Shown: positions 1 to 13,250, counted from the stretch's first letter. The stretch is DNA of 64,000 nt from Hydractinia echinata (GCA_030067915.1 JASGCC010000182.1:62001-126000); one strand, 5' to 3'. The notes: generated by a model not told the origin, from the letters alone. Numbers and translations: made by a program.

Positions 1-1555
1 CTTTAATCGCTAGTCAGAGGGAGTTTACTATATCGGGAAAGATTTTAAATAGCCAAAATAATAAACAATTTTTTCAAGATGTTTTTTCCAAAGAATCATT
101 ACAATACTCGATAATCAAACAATAAATTTTTTCTGGTGTTACAAATTCGACTAATCGATTTCAATCGACTAATCGGAGTTGAAGTAATTATTAGTGTGTG
201 ACCATTTTCAGCTTTTTCCTTATTTGTTCAACACCATTTTTAAGGTCATGTTTATTATAATTTTGTAACAGTTTTGACTAAAAGCAGTTTTGAAGAATCA
301 TGAGGCTCAAACCAAAAAGTATAATTTTTATAAAAAAAAAATGTATAGAAGAGTAATAAAAATAAACATGAAGAAAACGAGGCTTGATTTGCGTTTTAAC
401 TATTAAGAACAAATCAGGCTGCAAAAGGTTCAGAAAATAAGAACAGTAAGCCTCATGTCAAATTTTATTGGTTCTTATAAAAAATAAAAAACCCGTTGAT
501 TTAGTTCTCTTTAATAGACAGAAAAAGTACTAAGTACTAGGTTTGTTTAACAGAAGACAGGTGAGGCGTAGTAAACATGTGTGCTTTATTTATTTCCGCC
601 ACGCGGTTGAGCTAAATTTTTGAAGTGTTAAAAATATTTCGTAAGTAAGTGAAAAAAGGTTAACAATGGAAATAGGAAACAAGTTTTTTCAATATACAGG
701 GTTGAAACTGTTTTTTTCTTTTTTATCAAAATGAAATAGAAAATGTTTTTCTGCGTTTTATAAGGTTATATAAGGTTTTATAAGGTAAGTCTTATTTTGT
801 TTATAATGGTAAGAACACGAACTTCAGAATCCAGTCTCATTTTTTCTTATTGATGGAACTTTTCTAAAAAGAGAGTTATGTGTTGATAGAAAAATTTGTT
901 AGTCTTCCTTTATATGTTAAGCCTGTTAAAGTAGTTATGACCGAAACCACCGGCAGCAGAAGTGTGGTTAATAAAAGAAGAAGATAAGCTGCTATATGTA
1001 TTGGAGATTTCAAAAAGTTCTGTGGAATTTTTTAGGCTCAAAATTAAAAAAAATATATTTAAAAGAAAAATATTCCCATAAAAACTTTCATCCATGTTTT
1101 TTTAACGCACACTCATCGTCAGCTTCTTAACAGACATTCGATCTCATGAGAGAGTTAGAGAATAGAATATCTATGTGCAAGCAATAAGGTTTAAAACATG
1201 TGTTCACAGAGAATGTATGATTCCAGAAAAGCTTAAGGTAATAAGAAACCAATTAAAAAACTTTCAGTATTAAAATCACGAGAAATTTGCGATTGTAACC
1301 TAGGCCTATTTTCTTTCATATTTACATAATCGACAAATTTGTGGGAGCTTCTATGCTGTGGGACTTACTATTTTAGTAGCAGGCGGCTGCTACAGCCCTG
1401 GATCTCAAGGTATTTCATTATAACTTCTATTTTTAGTTGATACTTGCTTTTTCTTGCCTTATGAAAAAAAGACCTGGACCTCAAAAGACGATCCAGTGAA
1501 AAATATATTTATTCACGTCGTTTTTGCGTATAGCTATCTCAATTTCTTCTTTCAG
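1..1555. other. AT-rich non-coding flank
   Basis: I see no credible exon here. Around 300-490 there are short pieces (poly-A runs next to 'ggttcttataaaaa' and 'aggctca' words) that resemble the small TA-flanked CACG...CGTG elements found intact elsewhere in the window, so part of this stretch is probably degraded mobile DNA. A pyrimidine-rich tract ending in AG at 1554-1555 is a good splice acceptor 23 bases before the first ATG of the next gene. It could serve a 5' UTR intron or, if this animal trans-splices leaders, a spliced leader. Confidence 0.5.
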
Positions 1556-1578
1556 ACTTAACAAACTCAAATAAAAAT

Positions 1579-4298
1579 ATGGTGGATGAAAACAAGCAAC
1601 TTTTAACTCCGGATTATCAATCCCCAGCTTTGAGTCAACACTCTTCTCCAAGTAGAAGTAGTTGCGACATATACACAACAGATTGTGACGCCGATGTGGA
1701 ATCAAATGTATCGGCAACGTCGTACGACATGTCGGGATTTCAGGACAAGCATGAAGAAAAAAAAGTTTCAGCAATAGAGTTCTTTATAATTTTTGGCGGA
1801 TTATTATTGCTAGCGTTTATACTGATTGTGTTTTTGATTTTTCAACGTCAAGTAACCCTCCACCACAGAGACCGCGTGGAGAATATTCGATCAAAGACAA
1901 CGTTTTTCTTTGAACGTATGAAACAATGTGGAAAAACTACCATGAGGAGAGAACACGTCTTAGTCGCATTTAAACATGGAAATGGAGGACTTTGTCGGTT
2001 TCATGATATCGACACACAGACGGGGGAGATACTGAAATGGAAGTCCACCTTTTCAGGGGAGTTTCTCTCAACACTATGTATTTCTGTTAGAAGATGTTTT
2101 GCTATTTATAGAAACGGTCTTATTTTATCAGTTAATGCTCAAGAAGGTGAGAATAAAAATGGAGGTCGATATTGTAACAAAATAGAAGCAGCCATGATAA
2201 TAGCTGACATGAATGAAGACAACACGCCAGATATTTTGTGTGTTTGTGTATACAAAAACAAAATGGCGTCGTTAGTAGTGGTATCTGGAGTAAACGTAGA
2301 AAAAATAATAATTGAAATAAAGATTCCATCAAAATTGCAATTCAAAAGATTGATAGAGGACAAGAATTCCAATACAGTAAATATTGCTAGAAGTAAACCG
2401 ATATACTTGATTTTTAGAACTGTTTTGCAATCCGGATTAAATATTCGGAAACCGGCTTATTCCATGCACTCCATAAACGTTCGTATTATTGGAAAGCTGT
2501 GTGTGTTTAACAACTGCACATGGACAGAAACAGCTCGTTGTGTAACTCGACGTGAATCTATGAAGCACGTTGTGCTGGTTGATATTAATAACGACCAAAA
2601 AGAGGACATCATTTTCCTGAAGAAGAACTCCTATCTTGTTGTGATTGACGGAAAAACACAACATGAAAGTGTAGTGAATATACCTGAAGGTTTAGCCAGG
2701 TAAGGTTGATTGATGTTTCTCAAAGTATCAATAAAAATATTATTTTCTACAATACGGTACATTGTGAATTTTTTTTTTTAATGGGTTGTGATTAGCATGT
2801 TGCAGTGGAATATTTCTGTGACAGTATTTACTTGGTAGCATGTTACAGTGGAATATTTCTGTGACAGTGTTTACTTGGTAGCATGTTACATTCTCAATAC
2901 ATCACGCATAAACTCGTACAACACGGTTTAACTTCGCATATCTTGTTTGTACTTTATTTTTCAGCGCATTAGGTCTTTATTTGTGTTACCCAAATTTGAA
3001 AAATCGACATAGATATTATGCTCCGTTCTTCTTTTTTAGAATGATCCCAATGTTATCCGAACAAAAACAAGTGTTTATTATTTTATCGTTCAACACTAAC
3101 ATTTCGAATTGTGAAGTTCATCTGGTCCTTAATCCAAGAAAGATGGAAATATCACATTCACATTCAGCATTATCGTTGGAAGTAGGTTCGAACATTCCCT
3201 CCAATTCTGTTCCTCTTTTCGACCAATCAAATCTATATCTTTCTTACATACATAATGGACATCAAAGCACGTGTGATTTACCTTCAGAGGATTCTCCAGA
3301 AGGAACATCTCATGCAATGCATAATTTTAAAGAAAGCCACTCCACAAATCACATTGAAAAAGAAGTTATAAACATGACTAGGGTAGCTACAGAATATAAC
3401 ATTAAGCCACCTTCTACATCTCAGACTACTACAACTTCAGTAAATACACATAAGAACATGAGACGACGTGAATATAATCCAATGTACGCAGACGATTATG
3501 ATATTGAAAAGAGGCATGTACCAACTCTACCCAAAAGATCTGGAAGTATTATAGAAAATAATTTTTTTAATCCAACAAAACCTTTAACCACATCATACCC
3601 AGTCCCTTATCAGAGAAATGATAGTGAATTTGATTCAAGCTTTATGTCACGCCTCTCGAACTTTATTGGAAATCTTCAGTCGAGAGTGTTTGGTATAAGT
3701 TTTGTTATTATGTTTGCAACTGATGCTTCTGATTATTCACAATCGCCACCGTCTCAACACCACCAACAACAAAGTGGTATTGAAAACAAGGAAGCAAATT
3801 TGCGATTTCGGCGTCACATAGAGGACAATATTGAATATTCATGTCCAAACCTCCAGTTAGCGTCTATAAAATTAAAAGGCACTGTCATTTCTACACATAT
3901 AACAGGTATGCTCTCACAAAAATATTGGTACTGCCCTAAAACAGGCCATAGCGAACTCAGTCAGGAAACTTACTACGCTTTTTAACAACACAAGGACCAT
4001 AGCAAGAGATTTCCTGACTGTAGAACTTTAATGGCTCCGCGAAAACGACATAGCTCTCAACTTTTGTCCAATCTTATGGAAAATTTTCTGTAATGTAATA
4101 TTTCCGATTTCGATTTCTTATACTTCTACATATTTTTACAATTCAGGTTCACATCGGCTCCCTGGATGCAAGCACAAGCGACACAAGATTATCGGATCCA
4201 TTTTAAAGGACAAAGTTGTTATAACCAGCATAACGCAATATTCAGTTACTGGTGAATTTGAAGGAACTGTTATTCACATAATGAATGCAAGAAAATAA
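1579..4298 (+). CDS. FAM234/ITFG-like type II membrane protein with FG-GAP-like motifs, 3 exons
   Basis: The coding exons are 1579-2699, 2965-3905 and 4147-4298. Introns run GTAAGG...CAG and GTATGC...CAG, and phases 2 and 1 close exactly to give 737 residues. The first ATG follows an acceptor-like tract at 1555. The N-terminus is hydrophilic and Ser-rich; one strongly hydrophobic segment at about residues 65-88 with no preceding signal peptide predicts a type II membrane protein with a large lumenal or extracellular part. Two Asp/Asn-rich loops, ADMNEDNTPDIL (about 210) and VDINNDQKEDII (about 335), match FG-GAP/beta-propeller calcium loops as found in FAM234 (ITFG3) and integrin-alpha-like proteins. 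Exon 2 encodes a low-complexity Ser/Thr/His-rich stretch, probably disordered. The length exceeds vertebrate FAM234 proteins, mainly through that stretch. The fold and topology are well supported; the family name is a judgement from architecture. The final TAA lies inside an AATAAA hexamer at 4294-4299. Confidence 0.7.
2794..2890. repeat. 43-bp tandem repeat in intron 1
   Basis: Two full units and a partial third of a 43-bp sequence beginning agcatgtt(g/a)cagtgg lie in tandem in the first intron of the FAM234-like gene. Units 1 and 2 differ at only two positions, so the duplication is recent. Confidence 0.85.
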
Positions 4299-4557
4299 AA
4301 TGGTGTTCAAATTAAATATTGAATGTAGCTAGGTATCACTGTGAACTTGTGACAAAAATAGATTTGACTTTAGCCAGGATTCAAATGTTTTGTACAGCTC
4401 ATCAAACCCCTTCTTGTGTAAACAACCTGCTTTTTTGTGGCCAACGATCTTTTTAAATTGCAAATCCACCCTGCCACACCTTGTTATGAAACAGGAGAAG
4501 ATAAATATGGTTAAAATTATTTTTTTGATGTTTCACGATAGTTACAAAAGATAAATA

Positions 4558-4571
4558 ACAGCAACAACAGC

Positions 4572-4617
<46 letters not shown>

Positions 4618-4620
4618 GTA
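4558..4620. repeat. (CAA)n microsatellite
   Basis: An imperfect CAA/CAG trinucleotide repeat of about 20 units with scattered AGC and CGA interruptions. Confidence 0.95.
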
Positions 4621-5004
4621 GCAGCATCAATGACAACACAATTAAAAAAAACAAGAATGCATTTAAAAGACGAAACTCAGTCCCTATCTTGAAGGAATTC
4701 ATTTTTCGAGTTTTTTCAATTTCCCGTAAAAATTATTGAAAAAATTGTTATTCGCCCAATTCACGCAAAATTTGAATTTTTTTGTCTTTTTGATATGGAA
4801 TTCACTGTGATTTGTCCTTCTCATCTACCTACTAATTTTTCTTTCTGATTTACCTAGCTCTCATATAATCTGAATGTGAATTTTAACTTCAACAGTCTTT
4901 TTTTTATGTCTCCTACATAAAAAGCAATTGAGAAATGTCATTTCTAATCCTAAAATTGAATTTAGTTTGCATGATGAAAATATAGTATTCAGGAATTTCA
5001 AGTG

Positions 5005-5006
<2 letters not shown>

Positions 5007-5042
<36 letters not shown>
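5007..5042. repeat. (AAC)n microsatellite
   Basis: A near-perfect trinucleotide repeat of about 12 units. Confidence 0.95.
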
Positions 5043-5043
<1 letters not shown>

Positions 5044-5682
5044 TTGTAAGTAAATTCTGAACAACCTAGGTAGCACATTTCAAATAAATCAGATGCAGTG
5101 AGTTAAAACTTGCTTGAAATCCGGATTTCGAACCGACAAAGGTAGCACAGACAAAAACATTTTTAGTTTTATGAAACCTGGCTATGTGTATTCTAAAGAA
5201 AATTTAAAAATTCACTCAGGCTAAAAAATGTTTAAAAGTGTGCATTCACATGTAAAATTTGCTAAATTGTTAATAAAAGGGACAAAATTATCAATATAAC
5301 TCAATGATTCGTGATGTCATTTTAAAAAGTATGTTTCAAAATATTAAAATATCTTAAATATGAAGACAAAATAAAAGAGAAACCCTATTTATCCAAAAAT
5401 ATAAATAATTTTTTCATTCAAAAGCTTGAAAGATATTAAAATCTAAAAATAGATCGTTCACTATAAACTGGGCACTGGACTCTGTCTAAATAACGTCTGT
5501 GCAGGAGTGTAGCCACCCCTGTAAGTCAGATCCTTAGTAAGAAAACCACACTCTCACACAGTGTTTTAAAACTCCACAATGTAAATATGAATCAAATTCT
5601 AAGTATCACTCTGCATCAGCTTTTAAAAAATGGAAACCATATATGTATAAAAAATTATCTGAAAGTAACCCTCCATCGTTGG

Positions 5683-8600
5683 TTACTTTTGAACAGCTAA
5701 TGATGGCGGAAACACAGCTAACTTCACATAGTCATCAACCACCTAAAAGTAAAAATCATTTAATAAAAAACATAAAGAAAGGCTCAAAATATGTCGCGAT
5801 AATTTGACAGTTCTTCACACGACACAATCTTACAAATTTTGAAAGGTTTTTCCGAGTGCGTTCAAAATCCTGAGACATCCTGCCAACTGCTTCGAGTTTC
5901 CAGACTCAAATAAGAAAATTCTGAGTTTTCCGCTATCATAGAGCCCTATAAGTGTAGCAATGTTCTCGACTTACCAGTTTTAACTCGTCCACCGTAACAT
6001 TTGGTTTAGTGTATTGAAAACCCAACTTTTCAATCTTGCTTCCATCAACGTATAAATGATTGTTGTACAGTAACTCCTAGTAAACAGAAAGAATGAATAA
6101 AAAAACGAACGAAAAATGAATAAACAAATGAATGAGTATACACATGAGAAAATAAATTAATGAATAAAAAACTGGGTGGGTGGGTGGGTGGGTGATCAGT
6201 TACGAATGATTGGTAAATATACAGACATATCAAAATAATTGATGTACGACATGAATATTTTCTTACCTTATCTAAGTACGGACTTAGTGGAGTATTTTCG
6301 ATACCATCAGCGGTGCATGCTTCTGACCAAGGTGACAAATGTTTTTCGTTCGAATCATCTACTACACCGCTCATATTAATCTGCAAGATTACACAAAGAA
6401 AATTTACAGCGTTTAACGAAGAATTTCTTAGCCATACATAAGGTCGAGCAACGGGATGTGGAATCTTATTAAGAAATTGTTAGATCCTTCACTACTCAAA
6501 GCTTCTTCATTTTTACCCCCTACTTTGCAACATAAGTGCATATTTGTACCATTTTATTTTCTATACTTCAAAGTTCAGTAAAAATTTCCGCCAATAAGGA
6601 GAACCAATAGACAAGAAGGCTCAATGCATGCGTTTTAGAACATGAGCAAACTTAAAACTATTCACAAAAGGCTAACAGATTGAAATCAAGACGTCGTTGA
6701 TTACACAAGAGCACTCACCGCTCTATCACGTGATGAAATCCTTACCTTGGCCATATTAGACACCACCGTTCCAAAGAAATCGTATTTAATTCCAAAGATC
6801 TGACACACAACATCGCTAATTGAACCTTGAGCTACAAGTACAAAGGGAAAACACAAAGTGAATCGTTGTAAATAAAACATGTAACTTAGACGCGTCATCC
6901 ACTGCGAAACAATCCAATTATTGATTCACTATTTGTTTGTGAAACGCAACGATTTTAGTACTCGCGGAAATTAATAAATACGTTTAAGGGAATCATTAAT
7001 TCGCTTAAAAGAACTTAATGTTGCTTCAAAATGTAGAAGAGAAATTTACAATTAATTTTACAAGAAAATGGTGGCATTCTTTGTAGCGCTCGTACCACAC
7101 TATACTCCGAGTTGATCATACTTATGATCGAGTATGTGGTCTGGATATTTATATCCACATTGACCACTGGCCATAAACACACATAACCGAAATAGAGAAA
7201 AAAATTGTAAGTGGGGAAACAGAATCACGAGCAAGCACCACTTTTTATCGCAAGAAAATCAAAACTGAATGGTGATGAATGAGTACATCCTCTGTTTCAT
7301 TAAACTCGATCATACTGAGCATCGTTGTCGTAAGATGCACAAGTATTAGGCGAGTTGTACAGGTTTTTTTAGGCTGCTTCCATATAAAGCCTGCCACGAA
7401 AAATATTTTTTACTGATGGTAAACACGCGAACCAAATTAGAACGGAAGACAGAATGATACTTACTAGATTCTTGCTTATCAGCCAGATTATATATTTCGC
7501 CATGTTTACCATTAGTACATAAAAACCAGATGGCTTTTACTGTATCCTCAACATGCACTGTACTCATATGAAGATCTTTCGTCCATAGCAACTAAAAACA
7601 AATAATTTTTCACTTCTTGTTCATCCTCTATATTGCAACCTTTGGTTTATATTAGTAATGATTATTAATGTGTGTTGTGACAACAGACATTATCAATACA
7701 AATCAATGAGTACATTTTTTTTCTTTTTTCACATTTTTCTATCTTCAACTTTATTGCATTACTTTAAAACTTCTGGCAAGAACCTGATGAATGCTATCTA
7801 TATCTAAAGCACATTCTTTTATTCTTAATCAAACGAACACACCAAAGAAAATATTTTAAGTTAGTTAAAAAAAAGCAAAGAGTAGAAAGAGGTTTTAAAT
7901 AACTCACCTTCATTTTTTCTTGTAATTGTTTGTATACAGCACCAACGATCAACCTTGGAGCTATAAAATGATAACCAGTGAATAGTAACTCACCCATTTT
8001 TTAGTCCTACTGAGGCTAATTTTTTTGGATAATTCGATTATTTACTCGAGAAAAGAGTGTACATATTGCGTATTCAAGTGTGTGAATAGAGTTGAAGATG
8101 GATTATCTCCGAAGTTAAGACAAGGTGATATACAAACCTTCTCCAAATAAACTAATAACATTTCACCGTGTTTATATCATCAGGAGAAAACACCCACCAT
8201 AACTTGAAGTTTTATCTTATTTTTGTTCAATTCGACTTAACGGAAGCTTTGTTTAACTCGAACATTCGTTAAGTCGAGCTATTTTCCTCGGTCCCTTGCA
8301 GGTTCGAGTTACCGTAAGGTAACTGTATTTAATTTCACTAAGGGAGAAAGTTACTTTCCAGATCAATTTTTTGACGCCACAATTAAAGTCTCGTGAATTC
8401 TAGCAGAACTCAATTTCGCAATTTTCATCAACAATTGTGTAGCCGAATAATTCGGTTGTTGACATTCACTTTTATTTATCTAAAAAAATAACCTACTTAA
8501 GCCTTGCTTATCACCAACTCCATAAACAATAGATGGTCGGATAACTACGTAGTTTAAACTAAAAAAAATGAGATAATATGTGGAATAGAATACAAAAAAA

Positions 8601-11398
8601 CAACAAAAAATCAACAATTGCGAATCATAACATTCACATTGCATATAGGTGAGGTGATGTGTAATACAAAATGAAAACTAAAGAATCTGTTAACATCTAA
8701 CAACTCAACAGATATAACATTCAAGCAGAAGGTTTTCTTGACTTTATACAATAACATCCAACAAGCTTACTTTTCTATGCTCGCCAGTTCGCCCTCAACT
8801 TGTAATTTGAACTTTGCTAATGCAGTCCATGGTGAAGTTTTTCTTGTCTCGTCGCATATTTTCTGAAAAGGTGAAAAAGGTGTATTAGGCAATCCACACA
8901 CAAAACATAATTAAATTAAGGCCTATTCCACACTTTAAAAAATACTAGCGACACAAGAATTGTACGTCTACACAGATCAATGCACACAAAAAACAACAAC
9001 AAAGTTTTTAACTTTCGCATCATTTCTTAATATTAATGCTTGTAATATACATATGCACGTTGTTACAGTATCTCCATCATATCACTCGCACAGTATAACA
9101 GTACTGCAACGAAATTACCTTGGCATTCCACCAATTTAAAATAGTGAGCTAATTCGGTGAGAAGCATTTCAGGTTCTTAAAAAATACACTTTTTTGAAAC
9201 CAAAGAACAACGTTGAAGACGATTTTGTTTCCATTATAAACAGACATCATTAAATTGTGTATGACCAAACGAAAAAAGGAAAATATAAAGTTTTTCCCTA
9301 CCTTATCACTAGAATATACTTGAGCAGTTGACAGTTCAACATATCTCTTTACTTTGCATTGTGCAGCCTTTCTTGCACAATTTAAACTGAGTTTGTAAAC
9401 ATGTTCTTCATAAACCTAAAAAAAACACACTGATTTATAATAATTACAACAAAAACTTTTCTGTTGTATTAGTACAGAGTATGTTCAGAGAAAGATACAA
9501 GAATACAAGACTTGTAAAATGACAAAACACGTGCTAATTAGATTTCTTGGGACTCGTTGGACACTATCAGTTATGCTATACAATTGAGGCTCCTAGCGTT
9601 CTAGATAAACAGTCTTTCCAGAGAAAAAAATTACCTTAACATTCTATTTTTACGGATAAATTCTACTTGTTTGAGTGTTGCTTGTTAAGATTAGTTTAAA
9701 AAGTTAGTTATCTTACATTAAAAACACTCTCTTGAATCCTGTGTAGATATTTTGAACATTTAAGCTTTTAAAAAATCAGTAAAATAATACCTCTGAAAAA
9801 TTTGAATAAACATAAAAATGATGTATGGTAATAAAAACCAACAGTCAGGAAATATATCCATGTGATGGATGTTATATTGAAAATAGCATCATTTTTTCCT
9901 CACATCATGACTACCAGCACGAGACCTCAAAGGTATTTCATAATCTACTTTGTCAAACGATCTAAAGCAGGTAAAGAGTGAAATATAAGATTACCTCGTT
10001 TCCTTGTCCATATCTTGTCTCAGCTGCTAGATTGACGACGTAATCAAATGCAAATCCGTCGGCAGCAAAAGCACGATCAACATGCGCTGAAAGTTATATG
10101 AAATATCATACTATTTATACATCATACTGCACTAATCAAAACAGTTAAAAGCAATACCTGGATTGACTAAATTTGTTTGTCGGAACTCAACTCTTGAATC
10201 ATCAAAGGCTTTCTAAAATTTTGAAACTTTGTCAGTTAAAAATATTAATCCATTAATAAATTTTTTTTTGCAACATCTACAAGTGGTGAATATGTAGCCT
10301 TCAAATTTCACTTTGCAACTACCAAAACATATAAAAACTTTAAGGAAACTCTGTAGCAAAAAAATACAGAGTCATGCTTTATAATCATTACTACAATTCA
10401 TAACACTATCGTGGAGACATTCTTTTTAACAGGGTATATTAAGTACTTTTTTAAAAGTATTATAATGATAGGTATTTCACAACGCATTATCCTCCTAAAC
10501 GTCTTTCTAAATACATTACAAAATACCTTAAAGAATAGCCTTTTTATCTGATTACTCAAAACTCGTCTAAATCTCCAGAATTTAAAAAGTTAGGAATTAT
10601 AGATTTGGTGCACAGGATTGTATTATAAAACCTTGCTCCTGTACGAAAGTTGATCAAGTCTGAAATCATGAGTGTTGCACACATGGAATGATCAACAAGT
10701 TTTTTTAAACTGAGTTTGTTTGCCTGAAATAACAGCCACAGTCCAACAAGACTTTCCTAGACTGGGTTAACCTCTCCATTGGAGTAATTTTTTTTTCACA
10801 CACTACCATCACTGAAGTAATATTGCATGATAAAAGTTGTCACAGAGAGCTTTGTGTACAGTCTCTTGGTAAGAAATTACATTTGTACAAAATTTAATTC
10901 ATAAATAATAGCAAAAACAGTGCTAAGCTTTAAAAATGCATCAGATCATTGTGAAATTATTTTACTTCAAAATCAAAATAACTGAAATACGAAGACTAAT
11001 ATGTAAGTATATCACCTTGTGCGTCTCGTTTAACCATGCTGTTTGTGGAGGCGATTTATCAGCGATACATATCTAAAATAATATTAAATAAAGTTTTTAA
11101 AAAGAATTATTTTAATTGTTTATCCTTCGGTATCAAATAAGTGTCTTTGTATGGAATATTTATGCAAATAAATCGTACAAGTTAAACAACATATCTCACA
11201 GACCAGTTCAACATACAGCTTATGAAAAAAGAAAAACAATCTTAGTTTGTGTTTTTTTTTATTATTTTAAAGTAAATAACAAAAAGTTCTGAAAACCATG
11301 ATTACCTTTTGTGCCAAATTGTTATCAATCAAGTATGCTACCAAATGGCGGCCAATAAAACCACATCCTAAAACGCATTTTTTTAATTTTAGTGTCAT
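5683..11398 (-). CDS. NAD-binding epimerase/dehydratase (extended SDR family), 13 exons
   Basis: The exons, 5' to 3' on the minus strand, are 11398-11306, 11072-11016, 10212-10158, 10086-9995, 9415-9302, 8862-8771, 8558-8497, 7960-7908, 7591-7465, 6831-6746, 6380-6267, 6076-5975 and 5742-5683. Every junction is GT/AG and all phases close, giving 368 residues. The Rossmann motif GCGFIGRHLV starts at about residue 11. NLAAETRYGQ (near 90), STAQVYSS (near 128), KFKLQVEGE and IRPSIVYGVGDK follow in the order expected for extended short-chain dehydrogenases that act on nucleotide sugars or similar substrates. The length suits the family. I recognise the pattern ADK-PPQTAWLNE from fungal and invertebrate NAD-dependent epimerases of unassigned substrate. 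The usual catalytic Tyr of YxxxK is not seen: the aligned stretch reads TALAK. Introns carry a GGGT repeat and a pogo-like repeat end. The substrate is unknown. Confidence 0.88.
6174..6194 (+). repeat. (GGGT)n tract, potential G-quadruplex
   Basis: Five G-triplets separated by single T bases sit on the plus strand inside the epimerase intron between 6076 and 6267. The G-rich strand is the non-transcribed-sense complement, so the pre-mRNA carries the C-rich version. Four or more G3 runs with 1-nt loops is the most stable class of predicted quadruplex. Confidence 0.85.
8214..8330. repeat. Possible pogo/Tigger-like repeat end in intron
   Basis: Repeated 'ttaagtcgag' and 'aactcgaac' words end in ggttcgagttaccgtaagg-taactg-TA. 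Read on the minus strand this is CAGTTACC...GGTAACTCGAA beside a TA dinucleotide, which resembles termini of Tc1/mariner-superfamily (pogo-like) elements. I could not find the opposite end, so this is a fragment. It lies between epimerase exons 7 and 8. Confidence 0.4.
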
Positions 11399-13002
11399 TA
11401 ACTTACGTTATATTTTTTGTGTATACCGTATACCGTATAGCAAGTAGGATTTGCTATTTGAGACTCATATTAGTTGCAATAAACTCCAATAAACCCATTA
11501 GATTTACGAGTTTACGCATATCAAGGTAAAGTAAATCAAATAATTTTCTTGTTAAAAATGGATTGGAACTGTCTAAATAGGTTGGAAGGGCAAACTATGC
11601 TTTATAAAAGGCGTATCGGAAACATGGAAATGGCACTGCACTTTAGTTTGTGCGCAAAGATTATCTGTTTTGTATTTTGAATTATTCCTCATCTAAGTGT
11701 TTTAAAGTAGTCATTAATATATATGTATAGAACGAAAGCAAATTGTTTTACTCTCGTCATAATTTCAAAACTGTATCAAATATGTAAAAAAATTCAAACC
11801 TCCCAATATCAATACATTAACTTGATCTCCCATTGTGTTGACTTTTTTTTTTATTTATTCTGTAAAAACAACATTTTAAATCAAACATTACCACTTTGCC
11901 TTACTATTTTGACACAATGCAAGCTGAATATTCTTTTATTAACATATAACAAACATTGCATCGCATATAGCTAAAAACACCACCTATATTTTGAAACAGA
12001 AATATAATCAAATAACATGTTTGCTTTAACTGTTCATCGTCTACTAAAAAAAAAAAAAAAGTTACTGTATATGCTGAAATTTTCATATACGATTGTCATA
12101 ACATGCCTTTACTGACAACAAAAACAATAACCACGAATGACTAAAGCTTTTCATAAAAAGGTTTAGCTTTTAAACATAAAGTTTAAATATTGTTTGACAT
12201 TAATGGAGTGTTAATTTAAACAGACATCTCATTATCACAGCACCATCATAATCCTCCATACAAAAAAACTCATTAAAACTGCAAAAAGTGCTTTGCTATT
12301 CAAAAACACTCATTAAAAAGCAATTAACGTGCTATATATAAAGAATTGTTCCACAGATCATAATGAGCTTTACAATCTACATATATAAATGTTAAAAACA
12401 AGTTCAGGTGATAAGTCATTACTGTAACTAAAGGTATAAAAGCAAAATTAATAACAATAAAAATTGAAGAGGACTATATCATACATAAAAAACATTATTA
12501 CACAAATTGGTCAAGAAATTGATTAATTTTACACTTTCAATATGAATGAATACATATTTTGTGGTTTTGTAAATTAATATATATAGTATATATATACATA
12601 TAGTATAGGTTTTGACAAGGAAAAACATGAATTTTATGAATGTAAGTTTTAAAAGAAAGAAATAGAAACTGGGTACAAACTAAAACAATACAAAGGAAGG
12701 GAAATTGCTGTTTCAAAGCTAAATTAAATGTTCTTGATTGAAGTAGGTAATCTAAGAAGCAAATATATAGCAACCCCACCCTTTTTATAACAAACCTCTA
12801 TTTTTCTCAACCCTGCCCCTTTTACCAAGAAATTTTCACCCCCCTATTTTTGCAAATTTTCAAAAAGACGAACTCTCCCCTTTGTAAAGGGGGGTGTTCA
12901 ACTATCGCCACTCATCACAAGTAAAAAATAGTAAGCAAATTATGCTGCCTAAACTAAAAAATTAATACTTGGCTTCGCAGTATGACTGAATTGATGCTTT
13001 AT
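11399..13002. other. Intergenic, no gene seen
   Basis: AT-rich upstream flank of the epimerase gene. There is a cluster of alternating TA steps at about 12580-12605 and C-rich low-complexity sequence at about 12775-12850. No exon or RNA gene could be supported, and I cannot point to a promoter element with confidence. Confidence 0.5.
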
Positions 13003-13250
13003 AGCGAAGATGGTGTAGTGGTAGCGCATATGGCTTATAATCATAAGATTTCAGGTTAAAGTGGCCACTCCAGCAACGGACTGCTAATCAACTTGAGTGG
13101 CAGGCAAGCAAGTTAGAACAATATAGGTATCTCTAGTGGTAATGTAACAGAGGTAAGGAAGAGCCAACCGTTCGGATAGAATCCCCAAGGACGTTAAAAC
13201 TTCCCATTACTTACTTATATACTTACTATATACTTACTTTACTCATTCAT
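13003..13250 (+). repeat. tRNA-derived SINE-like repeat
   Basis: The segment starting near 13011 reads tggtgtagtggtagcgc, close to a polymerase III A box in a tRNA D-arm, and is followed about 30 bases later by a degenerate B-box-like 'aggttaaagtgg'. No proper tRNA cloverleaf can be folded. The body runs on for about 120 bases without coding potential and ends in a simple 'acttact/atatactt' repeat. This is the architecture of a tRNA-derived SINE. A second copy was not found in the window, so the call rests on the head and tail only. Confidence 0.45.

Larger units (their letters stand above)
4299..5682. other. Intergenic region between convergent genes
   Basis: This stretch separates the 3' ends of the plus-strand FAM234-like gene and the minus-strand epimerase gene. 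It holds two CAA/AAC microsatellites, listed separately, and otherwise AT-rich sequence with no convincing exon. Long Leu-rich or Cys-rich minus-strand frames here are only translations of those microsatellites. Confidence 0.6.

Noticed and set aside
4517..5076. Poly-Leu and poly-Cys minus-strand reading frames
   Set aside because: They are translations of the CAA/AAC microsatellites and have no splice partners or family resemblance.
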